Of a stretch of DNA of 64,000 bases, positions 32,323 to 43,681 are shown one piece after another. Source of the stretch: Manihot esculenta. Taxonomy: Eukaryota; Streptophyta; Magnoliopsida; Malpighiales; Euphorbiaceae. The DNA lies in contig NC_035162.2 in the NCBI RefSeq assembly GCF_001659605.2, positions 26,651,526-26,715,525 on the forward strand, written 5' to 3'. Made by a program: the position numbers and the translations under genes. Position 1 is the first letter of the stretch. Each line of letters opens with the position of its first letter. The notes under the pieces were generated by a model that had not been told where the DNA came from, searched no databases, and saw nothing but the letters and a program-made list of their open reading frames with translations.

Positions 32323-32522
32323 GAACTTGAGGTTCGGCGGCCAAACCTGGGTCTTCCTCCAAGATTATTTTCATGCAAAAACTTATTTCCTTTTTACTTA
32401 AAACCATGAAATACATTGAAACATTTTATGAAAACATGTTTCTACCCTACTAGAGGCTTCCGACATCCGAGATTCCACCGGACGGTAGGAATTCCGATAT
32501 CGGAGTCTAGCCGGGTATTACA
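32323..32522 (-). repeat. outer 200 bp of level-2 Tekay 5' LTR
   Basis: Continues 13240-15369 after the Athila insertion and matches 7690-7897 of the 3' LTR. Ends GGGTATTACA, followed by ATCCC, the level-2 target duplication. Confidence 0.92.
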
Positions 32523-34299
32523 ATCCCGAACATGCAAACCTGGGGGATTAAGGGAAAGGGGTGAGCTACTAGAGCCCAGTGAGCAGAACAGTAAAATAGT
32601 ATATTAAATCATATGCTTTCATGGAATGCATCACATCACAAACAAATCACATCAAGGATGGACTTGTCACCAATAGTCCTTTACACATTCCAATGGTGCC
32701 AGGGGCGTAGAATGGGCCTCACTGGTCTTTCTCTTAACATAACATAACATAACATTCCAATATACCAGGGGCGTAGAATGGGCCTCACTGGTTTTTCTCT
32801 TATATTGTGCCAGGGGCGTAGAATGGGCCTCACTGGACTTCCATACCGTATCATCATCATCATATCATACCGAGGACTAATGGGTCATCCAACATCCATC
32901 CACAACAACATCAAAGTATGCAATGCAACATATTCGTGAATTCTAATGCAAACAACCTAGTATATATCATGGCATTCATGATGCATGAACATGCTTGAAA
33001 TTTATTTGCTTTAAAACATAAAGATTCATTCTACTCACCTCAGGCTGACTCTGAGAAGACTCTAAAGCAGCTACCTCACTGCTGGGGTCCTCGGTTTCTC
33101 GGGTCCGAACCTACCCAGGTGGACTCAAATGAGGGACCAAACATACACTAACATGACTCTAAACATCTCCCCAAAAACCCCCCTAAAATACCATAAAACA
33201 ATCATAGAAATCATGCAAAGAAAGGCTGAACAGGGCACTTTCGGTGGCAGGTTCAGCGACCGAAAGTCCCTCCAGAGCCAAAACTCAGCCACTTTCGGTG
33301 GCAGGTTTGGCGGCCGAAAGTGGTTCCAGAGCCGAAACTCACCAACCTTCAGGGGCAGGTTCGGCGGCCGAAACTCCCCTCTAGAGCCGAAAGTTCAAAC
33401 TTTCGGGGGTAGGGTTCCGCAACCAGAACTGCCTCCCCAGGCAGGTTCGGCGGCCGAACATGGTTTCGGCTGCCGAACCTGAGTTCTTCCAGAATGGCAG
33501 CACTCAGCCTCTCATGCACATTTAGCCTCCCAAATCCTCCAAACTCAAACTAAACCATGCAAAAACATGCATAAACACACTCTTAAGCATTTAGGGGCTT
33601 AAAACTAACCTATACCCCAACAACATCACATTTTAACATATAATAACATACATTTTATCATTAAACTCACATAAACCCTAACATTTTACAACTAACCTAA
33701 TCATGCATCTTTACCCCATAACCCCTCATAAAACTTGCTTAAAACATCAAAGAGGGTGAGGATCGACGCTTACCTCTTGAAGATCGAGAGAAGGCGTGAC
33801 CCAACTTGGAGATTTGGGAAAAACGGATTCCGGAGGTCTCCAAGCTTCACAACTTCGATTTTGAGCTTAAAACTTCAAAACCAAGTTAAAACTTGTCAAA
33901 AACATGAATGATTTGAAGGAAATCATCAAAACTAACCATGGAAGGGCATGGACTCACCTTTGCCCGAAAATAGAGAAGAAAACTAGCCCATTTTCGGACA
34001 TGGGACCTTTTATAGGTGGCTGGCCAGACCACCTTCGGGGGCCAAAGGTGCTTCCTAAAGTGCACCATGTTCGGCGGCTGAACATGAGGTTCGGCGATTG
34101 AACATGAGGTTCGGCGGCCGAACCTGGATTTCCTTCCTTGGTGCTTTTCTTTCAAAAACTCAATTTCTTTCTTACTTAAAACCTTAAAACACATGAAAAC
34201 ATTTTAGAAAAACATATTTTACCCTTCTAGAGGTTTCCAACATCCGAGATTCCACCGGAAAATAGGAATTCCGATGCCGGGGTCTAGCCGGGTATTACA
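32523..34299 (-). repeat. main part of level-1 Tekay solo LTR
   Basis: Continues 5197-5666. Contains three tandem GGGGCGTAGAATGGGCC-type units (about 32697-32830), two palindrome clusters (33236-33480 and 34035-34125), the minus-strand donor motif (about 33766-33779) and a minus-strand TATA-like CTATAAAAGG (about 34007-34016). No internal gene. Ends GGGTATTACA at 34299. Confidence 0.9.
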
Positions 34300-34968
34300 A
34301 ATATGATATCTATGTATTTGGTTCTTTCATGTTGCATGTTGTTCTTTGACAAATTGATGGTACTCTGAGAATCACAAAACACTTCCACTATCTTTTGTTT
34401 GAATCCGAGATCCTCCTTCAGACCTTTAACTAGATTCCCTCTTAATGGCTTCTGTTAATGCCATATACTCAACCTCTGTGGTCGAAAGAGCTCCGACATG
34501 TTACAGACTGGACTTTTAACTTATAACATTTCTATCAACAGTGAATACATACCCTGACACCGACCTCTTTTTGTCCAAATTAGCTGCATAATCAGAATCA
34601 CAAAAACCTTTGACTTTCAGACTTGATTCCCTAACAAAATTGAGTTTCAACTTTTGTGTTCCTCTAATGTACCTGAGTACCCATTTCACAATATTCCAAT
34701 GATCTCTTTCTAGTTTGCTTATGAACCTACTGATAACTCCTACTGGATAAGCCAAATCAGGCCTTGTTCCGATCATAGCATATATGATACTACCAACAAC
34801 ACTTGAATATGAGACTATTTCTTTGAATGACTCATCAAACTCCTTTGAATCCTTACTCGAACTTAGCTTGAAATGAGCCCCCAATGGAGTTTCATAGCCT
34901 TTGCTTGGTTCATTCCAAATATCGTTAAAACCTTCTGCATGTAATCCTCTAGAGACAGAGTTAATCAA
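34300..34968 (-). pseudogene. copia RNase H region
   Basis: Minus-strand protein covers SSVVGSIIYAMIGTRPDLAY, VGVISRFISKLERDHWNIVK, RYIRGTQKLKLNF, then GFCDSDYAANLDKKRSVSGY and VEYMALTEA. These are the conserved copia RNase H blocks. It is open from 34968 to a stop at 34516 and degenerates toward the break at 34300. The catalytic-type Asp residues in CDSDYA are retained. The C-terminus is at 4977-5196. Confidence 0.9.
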
Positions 34969-36266
34969 TTTTCAATTCTATCTCTCTGAATATTCATCCC
35001 AGGATTTTCTTTGCAGACCTCAAATCCTTCATATCAAGTTCTGCTCCTAGCATTTCCTTCAATCTCTTGACCTCTGATTAATCCTTTGTTGCTATCAACA
35101 TGTCATCTATATATATCATTAGAAATATTAGAGACTAATCTTCAAGCTTTCTAAAATAGACACAGGAACCAAATTGCTTCTCTGAAATGCATTGTCTTGC
35201 ATAAAAGAGTCAAATCTCTGGTTCCATTGTTTAGGCGACTATTTTAGACCATAAAGAGACCTCTGAAGCTGATAAAGCCAATCTTCTTTCCCTTTTTCCT
35301 CAAAACCCTCTGGTTGTTTCATGAAAATCTGCACTTTCAAAGTTCCATGTAAGAACGCAGTCTTCACATCCATTTATTTTAATTTCAAATTCTGATATAC
35401 CACTAATGATAACAGAACCCAGATTAAAACATGTTTCACCAACAGGAGAAAAGATTTCATTATAATATATTCCTTCTACCTGTGAGAAACCCTTAGCAAC
35501 CAGTCTTGCTTTGAATATGGGTTGTTCCACACCTCAAATGCCCGACTTTCTCTTCAAAACCCATTTATACCCTATAACCTTCTTCTTTTCAGGTCTCTTG
35601 GAGAGAATCCAAGTGTTATTATGCTTCAGTGACTTTATTTACTCCTCCATTGCTTCTTTCCACTTCTTCTAGCCCTTAATTGCTTGGCTACTTGATATGA
35701 CTTTGGTTCTTCGATTTCGATCTCTTCTATAGATGTGAAAGCAAAAGCCACAATCTTAGCCTCATTATATCTTAAGGGGGTTTGATTTATCTTCTACCTC
35801 TGTCCTATGCAAGCATATAATCATTAAGATCTTCATGTTCCAAATCCACCTCTTCCTCTAGCCTTTGTCCTGATTCTGCATCTTCAGCATTCTTGGATTC
35901 ATCATCTGAAGAGATGTCCTTCTATTTAGATTCGGATGAACTCTCAGTTGTTCTATGAGGAACTCTACCTTGATCTTTAGTCCTTTCACTACTCTTGTTC
36001 TGCAATGTAGGAGCCTGAAGAGTAACAGTCTCATTTCTTGAGATTTACCCTGTAACCTCTTCCTCTTTCTCCTCCTATAGGTCCTTGAACATTTGTTCTT
36101 CATTGAATCGAATATCTCTACTAATGACACACTTCTTCTCCTCTAGCAACCAGATCCTGTAACCTTTGACTCCTTGAGGATATCCAATGAATATCGTCTT
36201 TCTTGCTCTTGGCAACAGTTTACCCTGATCTGTATGAATGTAAGCCATACAACCAAACCTTCTCAA
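34969..36266 (-). pseudogene. copia reverse transcriptase region
   Basis: Broken RT with several stops. Visible pieces: [15 protein letters not shown] and [17 protein letters not shown] (integrase/RT linker, 36075-36266), a linker at 35858-36130, FKARLVAKGFSQVEG with YYNEIFSPV (35300-35530), LYQLQRSLYGLK with KQWNQRF (about 35210-35285), and the catalytic block MIYIDDMLIATKD (about 35090-35125). The YIDD aspartates are retained even though the gene is dead. Confidence 0.87.
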
Positions 36267-37167
36267 GTGTGAATAGGAAGGCTCAGTCCCTGATCACATA
36301 TGTTATGGAACATTTAACTCTATAATAATAGATAGGGACTTATTGATCAGGTACATACACGTAGATGCAGCTTCGGCCTAGAAATTTTGTGACAAACCCG
36401 ACTCGCTGAGCAAGCTTCAGACCTTTTCCATTATTTTCCTATTCATTTTTTCTACAACATTATTCTACTGTGGTGTATAAGCACATACTCTGTGCCTCCG
36501 GATTTCTTGCTTCTTGTAAAATGAATCAAACCTTTGATTATAGAATTCAAGACCATTGCCTGTCCTTAATGTCTTGATCTTCTTTCCTGTTTGATTCTCC
36601 ACTAAGCATTTCCATTCCATAAACTTCTCAAAAACTTCATCCTTTGATTTTAGAAAGTGAATCCAAACCTTTCTCGAGTAATCATCAATAAAGGAGATTA
36701 AATATTGACACTTTGACAGAGAGAAAGGAATATTTGCTAATCCCTATAGGTCTGACTAAATGTAGTCAAGAATTTCCTTTGTTGTATGCTTTCCAATCTT
36801 AAAGGACAACCCGTGAGGTTTACCAAAGACATTGTTTTCACAGAAACTTAGAGATGATAGATTGGTACCTTGAAGCAGACCCTTTTTTACCAGAGTCTCC
36901 ATTCCCTTTTGGCTCATGTGTCCAAGCCTACTATGCCAAAGACAGGTTTGATCCTGAGTAGTCTCAGATGAATTGGCTTCACTAGAAATAATTTTGCAAA
37001 ATGTATAGACCCTCTATCTGCTCTCCTGTCATGATAACTCTACCATCTTTGACAATCCTCATTATGCCTTTCTGAGCCTTGTACCAGCAATCTTGCAATT
37101 CCAGTGTACCAAGAGAAATAAGGTTTCTTTTGAGTTTAGAAATATACCTCACTTGAGTTAATATCAC
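36267..37167 (-). pseudogene. copia GAG-pre-integrase and integrase
   Basis: 36982-37167 holds the pre-integrase segment (YISKLKRNLISLGTL, KDGRVIMTG, LYILQN). Then LWHSRLGHMSQKGMETL (zinc-binding His pair), an SDL block flanked by stops (36740-36770), FIDDYSRKVWIHFLKSKDEV, LRTGNGLEF and a PQ(stop)NNVVEKMNR block. The catalytic Asp of the usual LRTDNG motif is Gly here. The first Asp (SDL) and the Glu (VEKMNR) persist. In copia elements integrase inserts the cDNA; this copy cannot. Confidence 0.87.
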
Positions 37168-37529
37168 AGTCGAGCCATCATGACTCCTTTGATGTCGCAG
37201 GTTGTGTTGTTTCCCATTTTGACTCTGCCTCCATCTCTTTCTTCAAATGTGGCAAACCATTTCTTTCTTGGGTTCGTGTGGAATGTGCAGCCTGAATTCA
37301 ATATCCACTGTTCTTTAATCTTTGACTCAGTGATGGACAATACCTCTAAAGTTTCTACAGTCAAAACTTCAAAATCTTGCATATTGCTTTTTGCAATTGC
37401 TGCTTCACCCTTCTCTTCCGGAGAAACCTTTTGATTGTTTTTCCTCGAGTAGCAACGCTTTTTAAAGTGACATTTCTTGCTACAATACCAGCATTCTGCT
37501 TTGTTCTTGGACTTTGATCTTGCCTTCAA
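37164..37529 (-). pseudogene. copia CCHC knuckle and protease
   Basis: A 121-residue frame with a zinc knuckle (CWYCSKKCHFKKRC, CX2CX4HX4C) and the start of the aspartic protease, WILNSGCTFH. The family norm is WILDSG, so the catalytic Asp has become Asn by one base change (GAT to AAT). The protease would be inactive. It overlaps the neighbouring gag fragment by a few bases in another frame, indicating a frameshift. Confidence 0.88.
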
Positions 37530-38370
37530 TTTGTCTTGTTGTCTCTATACTCATATCTTCCCCTTACTACCAGAATTTCATCCTGATTTATTGTACCATT
37601 CTTAGAATTGAGTTCTGCTCCTTTGTACCTTACTATAGTCTTCACCTCTTCAGTCGTGATATTGGTTCTTGAATACTTCAGAACCTCCCTCAACTGTTCA
37701 TAAGGGGGAGGCAAAGAATTCAACAAATACACTGCTTGAAATTCTTCCTCCACCTTAACCTGCAGATTCTGCAAATCGGACAGTATCTTCTAGAAAACGT
37801 CCAAGTTCTCCTCAGTGGTCTTACTCTCATTCATCTTAAAGCCTGAAACTCTCTACTTCAGGTACATTCTATTAGGTAAAGATTATTCCAGGTAGAGTTT
37901 CTCCAAAAATCTCCAGATTCCAAAAGCAGTCTTCTCATGGATCACTTTTCTGAGAATCTAATTCGAGAGCCACAGAACTATCAAGTTCTTGACCTTCTTA
38001 CTCCTTTCCCTTCTTGACCATTTGATTGGCTCCTCAACCTCTTTCTCTTTCTATCTTGCTTCTTGATCGGAGGTGATGATTGAAGCATCCCCAAAAGATT
38101 CTGAGGTTTTATGAGTTAAATAAAGAATTCTTTTTTGGACTGGAGTTCTGGGTTTTTTGGTTTATTTTCTTCCTCAAGATTTCATATTTCTGGATCATCA
38201 TTGAGAGCATTTTGCAGCCCCATGATCTCGATACTTATCTAGATCTTTTCTTTCCAAAGCATGAAATCTCCTCTCCCATAAAACTTTTCAACATCAAGTT
38301 TTTGCATTGTCGACACCATTTTTTTCTCAACCAGGCTTCAAGAAAATTGACCGGCCTCCCTGCTCATAAA
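37526..38370 (-). pseudogene. copia gag
   Basis: Gag region. The open part, 37526-37774, reads VEEEFQAVYLLNSLPPPYEQ, EVLKYSRTNITTEEV. Upstream (37775-38370) the minus strand still shows DQEARWKEKE, VIHEKTAFGIWRFLEKLYL and RVSGFKMNESKTTEENL, broken by stops. This is the UBN2-type gag of copia elements, which builds the particle. A plus-strand frame at 38080-38448 is only its shadow. Confidence 0.83.
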
Positions 38371-38386
38371 CCATGCTCTGATACCA
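38371..38386 (-). other. copia primer binding site
   Basis: The minus strand reads TGGTATCAGAGCATGG, complementary to the initiator tRNA-Met 3' end, two bases inside the LTR edge at 38389. Confidence 0.88.
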
Positions 38387-38388
38387 CT

Positions 38389-39160
38389 TGTTATTGCTGG
38401 ATGCTTAAACTCCAATCTCCAATGAGCAACATAACAAAAACAAGATAAAATAAAGAAAAGAAAGAAAATCAGAGAAGAAGAAAAAATACAGAGAGATTGG
38501 ATCAATCTTTGAGGATCATCCTACGTCTCAAAAGAGGGAATCTTTTATTCACGATGAGTTATAGAGAAGAGAACAACCACACTCGAGCACAAGCTCGATT
38601 ACAAATCAACAAATGACAGGAAATAATAATCTTGGAACTTTTTCACTTTACGCACTTTTTCACACCCAAAACTGAGGAATGTCTACTCCTTAAATGGTAG
38701 ATTCAACGACCTTAGCCCCAATTAAAAGAATGAAAAGCTGAAGGTGGGTAAACAAAACGTCATTATTCCTCTTAATCCTCTCAGACATTCCGAGCACTTT
38801 AAAGAATCTGTGCATTCTAAGCTTCTGAGCATTCCTTCCTACCTTGCAAACTTTTGAGCATCCGAACTTCTGAACGACTAGCCTGCCTTGATGAGCATCC
38901 ACGCTCCACCACCCCTGCGAGCACTCTAGCGCTTCTTTCATCAAGCCTTCCTTACTCAGCCCTGCTTCCATCAGGTAAGTTTGTCCTTCCTTCTGGCAGG
39001 TTGGCCCTTCAACAAATCACCCCGTCAACAAGTCGTCACACCTCGTCAACACATCTGATCATCTGCTAGGTCATCTACTAGTCATTTGATCTCTCTCTCT
39101 CCCTCTATTTTTATTTAGAAGTTCTGAGCACTTTTGAAGAATTCGAGCATCAATCTTTCA
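38389..39160 (-). repeat. copia 5' LTR
   Basis: 772 bp, TGTTATTGCTGGATGC...CAATCTTTCA. Aligns with 4173-4976; lacks several tens of bases of the CATCAGGCAGG-type repeat found near 4720-4800. The target duplication GTAAG follows at 39161-39165. Confidence 0.92.
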
Positions 39161-39455
39161 GTAAGATTACTTATAATCTTTAGGACCTCACATATTAATA
39201 AGAAGAGATCATCGCTTATATTCCCATCTTTAGTCACGAACACATGTGGTATGAATTACATGCTATAATACCTTTTTATTCATAATGGAGCGTAATTCTC
39301 TATTTAAGATACCATATAGATGATAATTTGAGTATACTTAATATTCCAATTTGAGTTCTCTAGCTACTCATTTCTAATGAGAACTCTATCAGGCTATTAA
39401 GATAGATAAGTTGACTTATTCACATAACATCAATGTATTTAATACAATGATCTTC
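39161..39455. other. flank of older decayed copia
   Basis: AT-rich with no gene. It is the continuation of the sequence that ended at 4172, before the copia insertion, and continues across the solo LTR at 41702. The style resembles a copia LTR or 3' end belonging to the remnant at 41697-43681, but this is uncertain. The last five bases, TCTTC (39451-39455), are the target site of the solo LTR. Confidence 0.55.
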
Positions 39456-39790
39456 TGTAATACCCGGCTAGACTCTAGTATCGGAATTCCTACCGTCCGG
39501 TGGAATCTCGGATGTCAGAAACCTCTAGTAGGGTAAAACCATGTTTTTATGAAATGTTTTAATGTGTTTTATGTTTTAAGCATGAAAGAAAATGAGTTTT
39601 TGCATGAAAATAGCATTGGAGGAAAACTCAGGTTCGGCCGCCGAACATGCATGCATTGCGGGTGTGCTTTAGGCCCCCGAAAGCATAAGTGAGGGAAGTC
39701 CAGGTTCGGCCGCCGAACCTCATGTTCGGCCGCCGAACATGGCATGCATGCGGAGGCACATTCGGCCCCCGAACGTGGTCTGGCCAGCCA

Positions 39791-39800
39791 CTATAAAAGG
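39791..39800 (+). promoter_or_regulatory. Tekay LTR TATA box
   Basis: CTATAAAAGG after GGCCAGCCA. In the second copy (about 49652-49661) it reads CTATAGAAGG, a weakening change. Confidence 0.7.
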
Positions 39801-40860
39801 GTCCCTTAGCCGAAAACGGGCGAGCTTTTCCCCATTTTCGGCCAAGGTGAGCTCTCCGCCGTCTCTCACCCATTTTTGATGTTCTTCCTCTAAATCTTTC
39901 AAGATTTTCACTTGTTTTCACTTGGTCTTGAAGATTTAAGCTTTTGAAACAAGTTTTGGAGCTTTGGGAACTCAGGAGCTCATTTTTGTGGATCTCCAAG
40001 TTTAGGTCGTCCCCCTCTCGATCTTCAAGAGGTAAGAGCCGATCTTAAGCTCCTTATGTGTTTTAAATAAGTTTTATGCAAGATCTATGAGTAGAAAGGC
40101 ATGTTAGGTTATATGTTGAGTTATGGGTTAATGTTGATGTTTTGAACAATGTGGCTTGCTTGAGTATGTTTGAAGTGTTGTAGTTGGGTATTTGATGTTT
40201 TGAGGCCCCTAGGAACTTGTATGCATGATTTGGTTGAGATATATGCTTGATTTGAGGTTTTGGGAGGCAAGGGGTTCATGTGAACCAAGTTTTTGCCCTC
40301 CTGGCAGAAACCAGGTTCGGCCGCCGAAGGGAGTTTCGGCCGCCAAACCCCCTTTGTGGAGGCAGCATTCGGCTGCCGAAGTTGCCCCCGAAAAGAGACT
40401 TTCGTCTCTGTCTGGGACTTTCGGCCGCCGAAGGTGCCGCCGAAAGTGCCTGACTTTCGGATCTGTCCAGGACTTTCGGCCGCCGAAGGTGCCGCCGAAA
40501 GTGCCCTGTTCAGCCATTTCATGCATATCTCTATGTGATATTTTCAGGATGTTTTAGGGGGTTTTTGGGGAGTATATTAGAGTTGTAATTACGTATGTTT
40601 GGTCCCACATTTGAGTCCACCTGTGTAGGTTCAGACCCGAGGAACCAAGGACCGCAGCAGTGAGTTCAGCTGCTTCGGTATTGTCAGAGTCAGCCAGAGG
40701 TGAGTGGAACTAAAACTTAATCTTTTAAATTAAATGCTTTATCATGTTTCATGCATCATGATTATGCAATAGGATGATTGCATTAGTTTTCACGAATATG
40801 CCGCATTGCATAAATTGTTGTTGTTGCGGGTGAATGTCGGATGACCCAGTTAGTCCATGA

Positions 40861-41090
40861 CAGGAAGACCAGGCCCCATGCTACAGGCCTGGCACAGAGT
40901 AAGAAAGACCAGGCCCCAGTCTACAGGCCTGGCACAGAGTAAGGAAAGACCAGGATCCCATCCTATGGTCTAGCACGGTTATGGGACTGAAGACCAGGAG
41001 CCAGAGGAGGCCCTGGGAAAATGGTAAGTAATGTATGTTCTGACAGGAAAGACCAGGACCCCATTCTACAGGCCTGGCACAGAGTTAACT
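40861..41090 (+). repeat. tandem hairpin units in Tekay LTR
   Basis: Four related units of about 45 bp, each with AAAGACCAGG...CCTGGCACAG. Within each, CCAGGCC and GGCCTGG (or decayed forms) can pair around a loop of about 8 bases. The same array is at about 50722-50952 in the second copy. Confidence 0.75.
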
Positions 41091-41696
41091 TGGACTAATT
41101 GGTGACGAGTTCACCCAACCCTTATGTGAATTGTCTGTGTTATGATGCATTTCATTAAAGCATAGTGTTAATATGTTTTATAGTTCAGCTCACTGGGCTT
41201 TTAGCTCACCCCTCTCCCTTTACCCCCAGGCTTGCAGGTACAGGATATAGCAGGAGTCCGGATAGAGTAAAGAAGTCATGTTTATGTAATAGCTAGTAAT
41301 GGACATGATCAAATTGTAATGTAAAAGTACAGTATAGATGTGTAATGAGTTTTATGGATGTTAGTGTGTGCTTGACCATAGATTGTTGTATCCCTTTTAT
41401 ACATGATCTTAGAGATCTTTATGATGTTCGCGTAAACCAACTCAACAGATGTTATGTTACCCATTGGGGGCACAGATGAGATCCCACAGAGGGATCAATG
41501 TTATGTTAATGTTATGCTCAGGTTGAGTTTGGTTGATGAGTATGGCAAGAAAAGTTTTAATTTTTATATATGTTGTTGATCATGTATGGGATTATACAGG
41601 TTCACAGGTTTTATGTCAGGCTTGCTACGGGTCCCGGCGGCCTTAAGTCGACCCGGATCCTAGCGCCGGTAGCGGTCCGATTTTCGGGTCGTTACA

Positions 41697-43681
41697 TCTT
41701 CTATTATTATCCTCAATCCCTTTGAGACGACATCTTGTATTATAAGTTTTTCAGCTTTCAATTTTAACCATAAATAAAAGAAACAACTTATAATTGTCTT
41801 GCGTTTTATTATCTCATTAGATAATAAAACTAGTGTCATATGAGGAGGTATGTGTTATCTGTCTGACACACTTCTCATAATTATATCTTTTAATATAAAA
41901 TAGTATGTATGAATTACACAATTGCAATAACATTTTAGATACATTAACTCAATACATTATTCTCTATGCTAACTCAATGAATTTATAAGTCTGTATAAAA
42001 CATCTTTCATACCAGTCTTTATTAGAGGACCCAAAGTCATTTCATGCATAAAAAAGGCTTTCATATTATGTTCATCTATATCTCCAATATAGTAAATGGA
42101 TTTATTAACTATAGATTCTTACTTCTTAAGAAGATATATCTTGAGGTAGATTTAGCCTTATCTAAATCTCTTCTCCAATTTGCATCCTTATAGTCTCTCA
42201 CTTGTAGACTATTCTTGGTAACATCATAAATAAAATAGTACACATTTAAGATATCTTGATAACTATAACTTCTTACTTCTTAAGAAGTTATATCCTGAGG
42301 TAGATTTAGGCTTATCTAAATCTCTTCTCCGATCTGCATCCTTATAATCTCTCACTTGTAGACTATTCTGATAATATCATAAATAAAATAGTACACATCT
42401 AAGATATCTCGATATCCATTTCACTATATCTAGTGTGCTCGCCTAAGGTTGGATTGATATCGACTTACTATACTCATAGCATAGAAAATATCAAGTCTTG
42501 AACACTTCATAGCATACATTAGGCTCCTGACCTCACTCGTGTATGGAATATTTTTATTTGAGCTCTCTTTTTGGAGTTTTAGAACATAATCTACTGCTTA
42601 AAGTTTTCACTTTGAAAAATAAGAGTATCTATGGGTTTAAAGTCTTACATATTCAATCACTCTAAGACATGAATAATACACTACTTTTAAAAAAAAAAGA
42701 GACAGTAATTTTCGTATTAATCCTTTAGAATCTTAACTCTAAGATTATATGCAACTTCTTCATCTCTTTCATCTCAAAAGATAACAAACACCCATTAGTG
42801 GTTATGATAAACTCACAATCATTTCTAACTATTAGTATATTGTCTACATACAGTGATAAGATTACCAATTTATTTTTAGATCATTTTAGTATATTTACAA
42901 TGATCCTTATTGATCATAGTGAAAACATAAAACTCGATTATATTATGAAATTTAATAACAGTCTTGAAGACTGTTTAAGGCCATAGATTGATTTTAAGAA
43001 TCTACACACTTCGTGTTCTTGGCCATTTATATCGAAACTTATGGGTTGTTTAATATAAATTTTAATTTTCTGTTTGAGAAAAAAAAAATCTTCACGTTCA
43101 TTTGATGTAATTTAAGATCCAAGTTAGCAAATAATGCAATTTAATAAAAAAAAAACTTATCGAAGTAAACTTCACAACAGGTTCAAAAACCCTTTTAATT
43201 CTTTCCTTCCTATTGTGTATACCCCATAGCTACCATACGAGTTATGTATGTTTTGATACTACGCCAGTCTTATACTTCACTTTGAGAATCCATTAATTTC
43301 CAATCGCTTTACATCCTAATGGAAACTCTACATTGACCACCTCCATATTGACTCCATTTACTATTCCATTATTTTAATTTATTTATTTTTAGCTGAAGAT
43401 CTAAGAAATACATTTCTCAGCTTATCTCTATCAGGAGTAATAGTAAATGCTTCCCCTTCAATCTTAAAATAATAATTGGAAATTCTTAAATGAGTCCTTC
43501 ATTGTAGCTAAGGTTGATCTATTGACTCATCAATAGGCATGTTACTCTCACTCGAACCAGTTTCTATGATAATACTTACTTCAGAATGCAATTTTAAAAC
43601 TAATGACTACATTCATCTATATCAAAATTGCTCCCATTTGGAAGTGAGCTTGTCAAAATTTTGAGTTTATTTAGAGGTAAG
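41697..43681 (-). pseudogene. old decayed copia pol (copy 1)
   Basis: The minus strand retains recognisable pol blocks despite many stops: KSIYGLKQSSR (about 42965-43005), the RT catalytic block LYVDNILIVRND (42820-42850), EMKEMKKLH (about 42745), and RNase H-side IPYTSEVRSLMYAMKCSRLD (about 42490-42550). The RT motif YVDD has become YVDN. This is the host into which the solo LTR inserted. The same remnant is at 51558-53541. Ends are approximate and 41697-42400 is mostly AT-rich with no clear motif. Confidence 0.75.

Larger units (their letters stand above)
5667..32522 (-). mobile_element. Tekay/Del gypsy element, level 2 of nest
   Basis: A complete Ty3/gypsy chromovirus on the minus strand, inserted in the level-1 LTR. 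The target duplication ATCCC is perfect (5662-5666 and 32523-32527). The 3' LTR is 5667-7897. The internal region is 7898-13239. The 5' LTR starts at 13240, is interrupted at 15370-32317 by an Athila element, and ends at 32522. Gag-pol has three in-frame CAG-to-TAG stops and one 1-base deletion, so it is inactive. The 5' LTR terminus reads TATAACGACCC rather than TGTAACGACCC, a mutated end. Confidence 0.95.
5197..34299 (-). mobile_element. Tekay solo LTR, level 1 of nest (split)
   Basis: A single gypsy LTR in two parts, 5197-5666 and 32523-34299, about 2.24 kb in total. It starts TGTAACGACCCG and ends CGGGTATTACA. No internal region accompanies it, so it is a solo LTR left by LTR-LTR recombination. 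It sits in the copia RNase H region. The flanks are AACAT (5192-5196) and AATAT (34300-34304), a target duplication with one mismatch. It is split at 5666/32523 by the next element. Confidence 0.9.
4173..39160 (-). mobile_element. Ty1/copia element (Tork/TNT1-like), level 0 of nest
   Basis: A copia retrotransposon on the minus strand, split by about 29.1 kb of later insertions (5197-34299). Its own DNA is 4173-5196 plus 34300-39160, roughly 5.9 kb. The LTRs are 4173-4976 (3') and 38389-39160 (5'). Both outer flanks read GTAAG (4168-4172 and 39161-39165), a perfect 5-bp target duplication. Order on the minus strand: LTR, primer site, gag, CCHC/protease, integrase, RT, RNase H, LTR. Integrase before RT is the copia order. 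The coding region has many stops and lost catalytic residues, so the element is dead. Clade assignment rests on remembered motif style only. Confidence 0.93.
39456..41696 (+). mobile_element. Tekay solo LTR (copy 1 of duplicated block)
   Basis: A 2241-bp LTR, TGTAATACCCGGC...GGGTCGTTACA, flanked on both sides by TCTTC (39451-39455 and 41697-41701), so structurally a solo LTR. Features: six exact TTCGGCCGCCGAA palindromes (39633, 39705, 39725, 40316, 40420, 40475), TATA box CTATAAAAGG (39791), splice-donor motif (40032), and a tandem CCAGGCC...GGCCTGG array (40861-41090). It has the same length as the LTR at 49317-51557 and differs from it at about eight bases. Confidence 0.92.
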
